Positions 61,291-64,000 of a stretch of DNA of 64,000 nt are shown here, one piece after another. How positions within the stretch are numbered: the stretch's first letter is position 1; the number at the start of each line of letters is the position of its first letter. The notes beneath the pieces were generated by a model. It ran no database searches and was not told the origin of the DNA. It saw only the letters and a program-made list of their open reading frames with translations. The stretch comes from Mariniphaga anaerophila (GTDB taxonomy: Bacteria; Bacteroidota; Bacteroidia; Bacteroidales; Prolixibacteraceae), in the NCBI RefSeq assembly GCF_900129025.1, contig NZ_FQUM01000003.1, forward strand, positions 496,001-560,000, read 5' to 3'. The position numbers and the translations under genes were made by a program.

Positions 61291-61308
61291 TTCTCGCGAA
61301 AATATTTT

Positions 61309-61316
61309 CAAAGATA
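61309..61316 (-). promoter_or_regulatory. Bacteroidota -7 box for dxs
   Basis: The minus strand reads TATCTTTG, an exact match, 18 bases before the dxs ATG. No -33 box at standard spacing was seen. Confidence 0.5.
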
Positions 61317-61366
61317 CAACAAATCGGGTACTCAGTATTGTTCAAAAATTTGTTGGGGAACTCAGA

Positions 61367-61398
61367 TTTGTTATCAAACTGCAAAAGAAGTAAATTTA
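61367..61398 (+). promoter_or_regulatory. Likely promoter of the OmpA-like lipoprotein gene
   Basis: TTTG at 61367-61370, a 20-base spacer, then TAAATTTA at 61391-61398, one base from the TAnnTTTG consensus, 22 bases before the ATG. Confidence 0.5.
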
Positions 61399-61420
61399 GC
61401 CGGAATTAAAATTTAAAAAA

Positions 61421-62383
61421 ATGAGAACTGCACATATCTTAATATTCACATTTGCAACTATCCTGTTTTCTTCCTGTGTTTCCATGAAACAATTCTCTGA
61501 TGTTCAAGATAAACTCAAGAACACGGCTCAGGAAAATGAGGTTCTAAAACAGTCGAATCTGAGGCTGGAAACAGCCAACCGCGAGATGGAAAGCGTGAAT
61601 AAACAACTTACCGAGCGGAACAAAGATTTGACCGCACAACTGGAGGACGCGTTGTACAACCTGAACGCCCAAAAACAAAAATATGCAGGGCTGGAAATAG
61701 ACATGCAAAACCTGAACCGGCAACTGGACATTTTGAAAACAGGCAGTAGCTCGGAAATAGAACAGCTGATGGACGAATTGCAAACCGCCCGCCGCAATTT
61801 AAACCAACGCGAAGATAGAATACGCGAAGCCGAAAAAGAGCTGGAAGAACGAAATGCAAAACTGATAGAACTTCAGGATGCGCTGGCAAAAAAAGATGAG
61901 GCGGTAAAAGATTTGAAGAATAAGGTAATGCACGCACTTACCGGTTTTACCGGCAACGGGCTGACAGTTCATGAGAAAAACGGAAAAATTTACGTTTCGA
62001 TGGACGAAAAGCTGCTTTTCAAAACCGGAAAATGGGATGTTGATCCTAACGGGCAAAAGGCATTGAGCAATTTAAGCCAACTGCTGGCCGAAAATACCGA
62101 CATCAACATTATGGTAGAAGGACACACAGACAACGTGCCTATGCGTGGATCGGGAGACGTAAAAGACAACTGGGATTTGAGCGTAATGCGCGCAACTGCT
62201 GTCACAAAAATTCTAACCCAGAACAAACAGCTCAAACCAGACCGTATTATTGCCGCCGGACGCAGCGAATATGTCCCTCTTGCAACAAATGAAAGTGCAG
62301 AAGGGAAGCAAATGAACCGCCGCACAGAAATAATTCTTTCGCCCAAGTTAGATGAAGTACTGGAAATATTAGAGGCAAACTGA
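61421..62383 (+). CDS. OmpA-family peptidoglycan-binding lipoprotein with coiled coil
   Basis: A 320-residue outer-membrane-associated protein. The lipoprotein signal ends at Cys19 (ILFSSC). A long charged coiled coil spans about residues 25-165. The C-terminal OmpA domain (about 185-310) has IMVEGHTDNVPMRGSGDV, NWDLSVMRATAVTKIL and AAGRSEYVPLATNES, with the Asp and Arg that bind diaminopimelate. It should tether the outer membrane to the cell wall. It is divergent from dxs. Confidence 0.92.
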   Translation: MRTAHILIFTFATILFSSCVSMKQFSDVQDKLKNTAQENEVLKQSNLRLETANREMESVNKQLTERNKDLTAQLEDALYNLNAQKQKYAGLEIDMQNLNRQLDILKTGSSSEIEQLMDELQTARRNLNQREDRIREAEKELEERNAKLIELQDALAKKDEAVKDLKNKVMHALTGFTGNGLTVHEKNGKIYVSMDEKLLFKTGKWDVDPNGQKALSNLSQLLAENTDINIMVEGHTDNVPMRGSGDVKDNWDLSVMRATAVTKILTQNKQLKPDRIIAAGRSEYVPLATNESAEGKQMNRRTEIILSPKLDEVLEILEAN

Positions 62384-62601
62384 TGGAATACCAGGAAGAT
62401 TCCGACACAAAAAGAAGCGACGAAACCTGCACAAGATATTAATATTCTGCAGAATAAAAGAAACAAACATCCGACAACACCAACTGTAACAACACAGACA
62501 AACGGGGACCGCCCTAAAAAGGTGCATTTCCAAAATGAAGGCAAGATTAAAATTTATTAAAAAATCAACGCAAAAAACGGACAAAACATCCCAACTTTTA
62601 T

Positions 62602-62609
62602 TACTTTTG
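62602..62609 (+). promoter_or_regulatory. Bacteroidota -7 box for tRNA-Gln
   Basis: TACTTTTG, an exact TAnnTTTG match, 12 bases before the mature tRNA start. No -33 TTG at 18-20 bases was seen. Confidence 0.55.
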
Positions 62610-62621
62610 CAGCCTGAAAAT

Positions 62622-62697
62622 TGTCCTGTGGTGTAATTGGCAACACGTCTGACTCTGGATCAGAAGAGTCCAGGTTCGAGCCCTGGCAGGACAACCA
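62622..62697 (+). tRNA. tRNA-Gln (anticodon CTG), CCA encoded
   Basis: The acceptor TGTCCTG pairs with CAGGACA, with the weak U1-A72 pair usual for glutamine tRNAs. The anticodon stem TCTGA/TCAGA closes CTCTGGA, giving CTG. The T stem CCAGG/CCTGG closes TTCGAGC. The discriminator A and an encoded CCA follow. Confidence 0.96.
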
Positions 62698-62708
62698 AGT
62701 CAAAAATA

Positions 62709-62747
62709 AAATCCTTGTAATTGATGAAGTTACAAGGATTTTTTATT
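62709..62747 (+). terminator. Rho-independent terminator after tRNA-Gln
   Basis: AAATCCTTGTAA (62709-62720) pairs with TTACAAGGATTT (62730-62741), a 12-bp perfect stem with a nine-base loop, followed by a T-rich run. Confidence 0.9.
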
Positions 62748-62777
62748 TCATCTAAAATTACTGAAATTTTCATTCTA

Positions 62778-62900
62778 TGGCGAGTGGCAAACAATTCTAC
62801 TGAAAGCTTCAATGCTAGACTAAAAGCTTTCAGGACTAGTCAAAGATGTGTTGTAGACATTAGAATCTTCCTGGTTAGATTGACTAAAATTTATGCTTAA
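62778..62900 (+). pseudogene. C-terminal remnant of an ISL3-family-like transposase
   Basis: Forty codons ending in TAA translate to WRVANNSTESFNARLKAFRT followed by SQRCVVDIRIFLVRLTKIYA. This matches the C-terminal end of ISL3-type DDE transposases, with the catalytic Glu in the STESFNARLKAF block and the closing LTKIYA/LTKIFA. The same frame continues upstream without a stop into the tRNA-Gln terminator, but no start or DD residues remain. It is a decayed fragment just past a tRNA gene. Confidence 0.75.
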
Positions 62901-62951
62901 ATTGAAAAACGCCCCGGATAATGAACCGTCCCATGAACTGTCTCCGGCTCA

Positions 62952-62990
62952 ATAAAAAACGAAAGCCGGCTCTTTAACAGAACCGGCTTC
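62952..62990 (-). terminator. Rho-independent terminator after methylmalonyl-CoA mutase gene
   Basis: On the minus strand GAAGCCGG pairs with CCGGCTTT (with inner TTC/GAG pairs), followed by CGTTTTTTATTG. Confidence 0.8.
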
Positions 62991-63012
62991 CCTTTGTTTA
63001 TTCCTACTACAA

Positions 63013-64000
63013 TTAACTTTCTTTGTAAGCTTTAATCAATATCTCCAGAATTTTTTTGCCGGCTGCTGCTACGCTGGTTCCCGGACCAAAAATGGCAACT
63101 GCGCCTGAGTCGTAAAGAAACTGATAATCCTGCGGCGGAATTACGCCACCAACAATAACCATGATGTCATCGCGACCCAGTTTTTTCAACTCTTCAATAA
63201 CAGCGGGAACGAGTGTTTTGTGTCCGGCTGCCAGTGATGAAACTCCCAGAACATGCACGTCGTTTTCAACGGCTTGTTTTGCGGCTTCTTCCGGGGTCTG
63301 GAACAGTGGCCCTACGTCAACGTCAAAGCCCAGATCGGCATAACCGGTAGCAACCACTTTGGCGCCCCTGTCGTGTCCGTCCTGTCCCATTTTTGCTACC
63401 ATAATACGCGGCTGGCGGCCTTCCAGTTCGGCAAACTCCTGTGCCAGCTCCTGCGCTTCCTGGAATTCTGATTTGTCTTTTGCTTCTGATTTGTACACGC
63501 CTTCAATTGTTCTGATTACTGCTTTATATCTTCCTGCCACTTTTTCGCAGGCATCTGATATTTCACCCAGCGATGCACGTTTTTTTGCGGCTTCGATGGA
63601 TAACTCCAACAGATTTCCTTTGCCTGTTTCGGCAGCTTTTGTTATGGCTGCCAGTGCAGCTTGTACTTCTTCTTCGTTGCGTTCGGCACGCAATTTTTTC
63701 AACCGTTCGATTTGCGCCTGCCGTACTGCAGTGTTATCGATATCCAGAATATCAATCGGATCTTCTTTTTCGAGACGGTATTTGTTAAGTCCAACAATGG
63801 TCTGATTTCCACTGTCGATTCTTCCCTGCGCCCTTGCTGCTGCCTCCTCGATACGCATTTTTGGAACGCCGGTCTCAATGGCTTTGGCCATGCCTCCCAA
63901 TTTTTCTACTTCCTGAATGAGTTCCCAACCTTTATGTGCCAGTTCATTGGTTAACGATTCAACGTAGTACGAACCGGCCCACGGGTCAAGCGAGCGGCAA
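63013..64000 (-). CDS. Methylmalonyl-CoA mutase large subunit, C-terminal part (5' end beyond window)
   Basis: The frame is open to the window edge and shows the last 328 residues or so. The distal catalytic domain is visible as [20 protein letters not shown] and [19 protein letters not shown]. The C-terminal B12-binding domain has the DxHxxG motif in [20 protein letters not shown], then [11 protein letters not shown] and [14 protein letters not shown]. The enzyme interconverts methylmalonyl-CoA and succinyl-CoA with adenosylcobalamin, in propionate production or use. The small subunit is not in the window. Confidence 0.95.
   Translation of the reverse strand, partial: CRSLDPWAGSYYVESLTNELAHKGWELIQEVEKLGGMAKAIETGVPKMRIEEAAARAQGRIDSGNQTIVGLNKYRLEKEDPIDILDIDNTAVRQAQIERLKKLRAERNEEEVQAALAAITKAAETGKGNLLELSIEAAKKRASLGEISDACEKVAGRYKAVIRTIEGVYKSEAKDKSEFQEAQELAQEFAELEGRQPRIMVAKMGQDGHDRGAKVVATGYADLGFDVDVGPLFQTPEEAAKQAVENDVHVLGVSSLAAGHKTLVPAVIEELKKLGRDDIMVIVGGVIPPQDYQFLYDSGAVAIFGPGTSVAAAGKKILEILIKAYKES

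Noticed and set aside
61291-61311. N-terminal extension of dxs from a TTG
   Set aside because: The TTG is the end of the TATCTTTG promoter box; the ATG at 61290 fits the family.
1-64000. CRISPR array, prophage or integrative element
   Set aside because: No regularly spaced repeats, phage structural genes, integrase or conjugation genes were seen; only one short transposase scar.

Overview
The window comes from a Bacteroidota chromosome, most likely a Marinilabiliales/Prolixibacteraceae-type marine or gut-like carbohydrate degrader; the family-level placement is inference. Signs of the phylum are the SusC/SusD pair, many SPII lipoproteins, a type IX sorting domain, promoters with the TAnnTTTG -7 box, a GH3-family acyl-adenylate enzyme, and a propeller/Y_Y_Y/HTH membrane regulator.

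Layout. 1-8.1 kb is housekeeping on the minus strand: folX (cut by the window edge) and folM for dihydromonapterin, riboflavin synthase ribE, cysS, lspA, a DksA/TraR-like protein, and an unusual ileS whose HIGH motif reads GIHH. 8.4-13 kb holds a surface galactose mutarotase divergent from a CAPSR sulfatase, then rnhB and ldhA. 13-18 kb has a lamin-tail protein, asd, hflX, tonB and tRNA-Ala(GGC). 18.3-23.6 kb has a secreted FG-GAP protein and a pair made of a membrane-tethered ECF sigma factor and a repeat-rich outer-membrane protein.

23.7-45.1 kb is one large polysaccharide utilisation locus for a beta-1,3-glucan (laminarin-like). It contains a one-component regulator, SusC, SusD, a two-repeat surface glycan-binding lipoprotein, two GH16 lipoproteins, a cytoplasmic clan GH-Q (probably GH149) phosphorylase, two GH17-type proteins and two GPH-family sugar:cation symporters. 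Surface GH16 enzymes would cut the polymer, SusCD would import oligosaccharides, GH17 enzymes would trim them, and symporters plus phosphorolysis would yield glucose-1-phosphate without spending ATP.

45.3-51 kb is a CzcCBA/CusCBA heavy-metal efflux operon. 51-64 kb carries a Ser/Arg-rich secreted protein, a PstS-like/TM/GcvH-like fusion, adenosine-type and deoxynucleoside kinases facing tail to tail, a GH3-like enzyme, an orphan histidine kinase, dxs, an OmpA lipoprotein, tRNA-Gln(CTG), an ISL3-type transposase remnant and the 3' part of methylmalonyl-CoA mutase.

The strongest candidate for something new is a module of about 100 bp found twice, 25 kb apart (9528-9614 and 34619-34708). Each copy has a 26-codon ORF ending four bases before the ATG of a carbohydrate-related lipoprotein gene, with 84% nucleotide identity between copies. 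In both, an inverted repeat with a 33-nt loop would bury the ORF's own start codon. One copy lies between two genes of the glucan locus, so it looks like a translational or RNA-level control element rather than a promoter.
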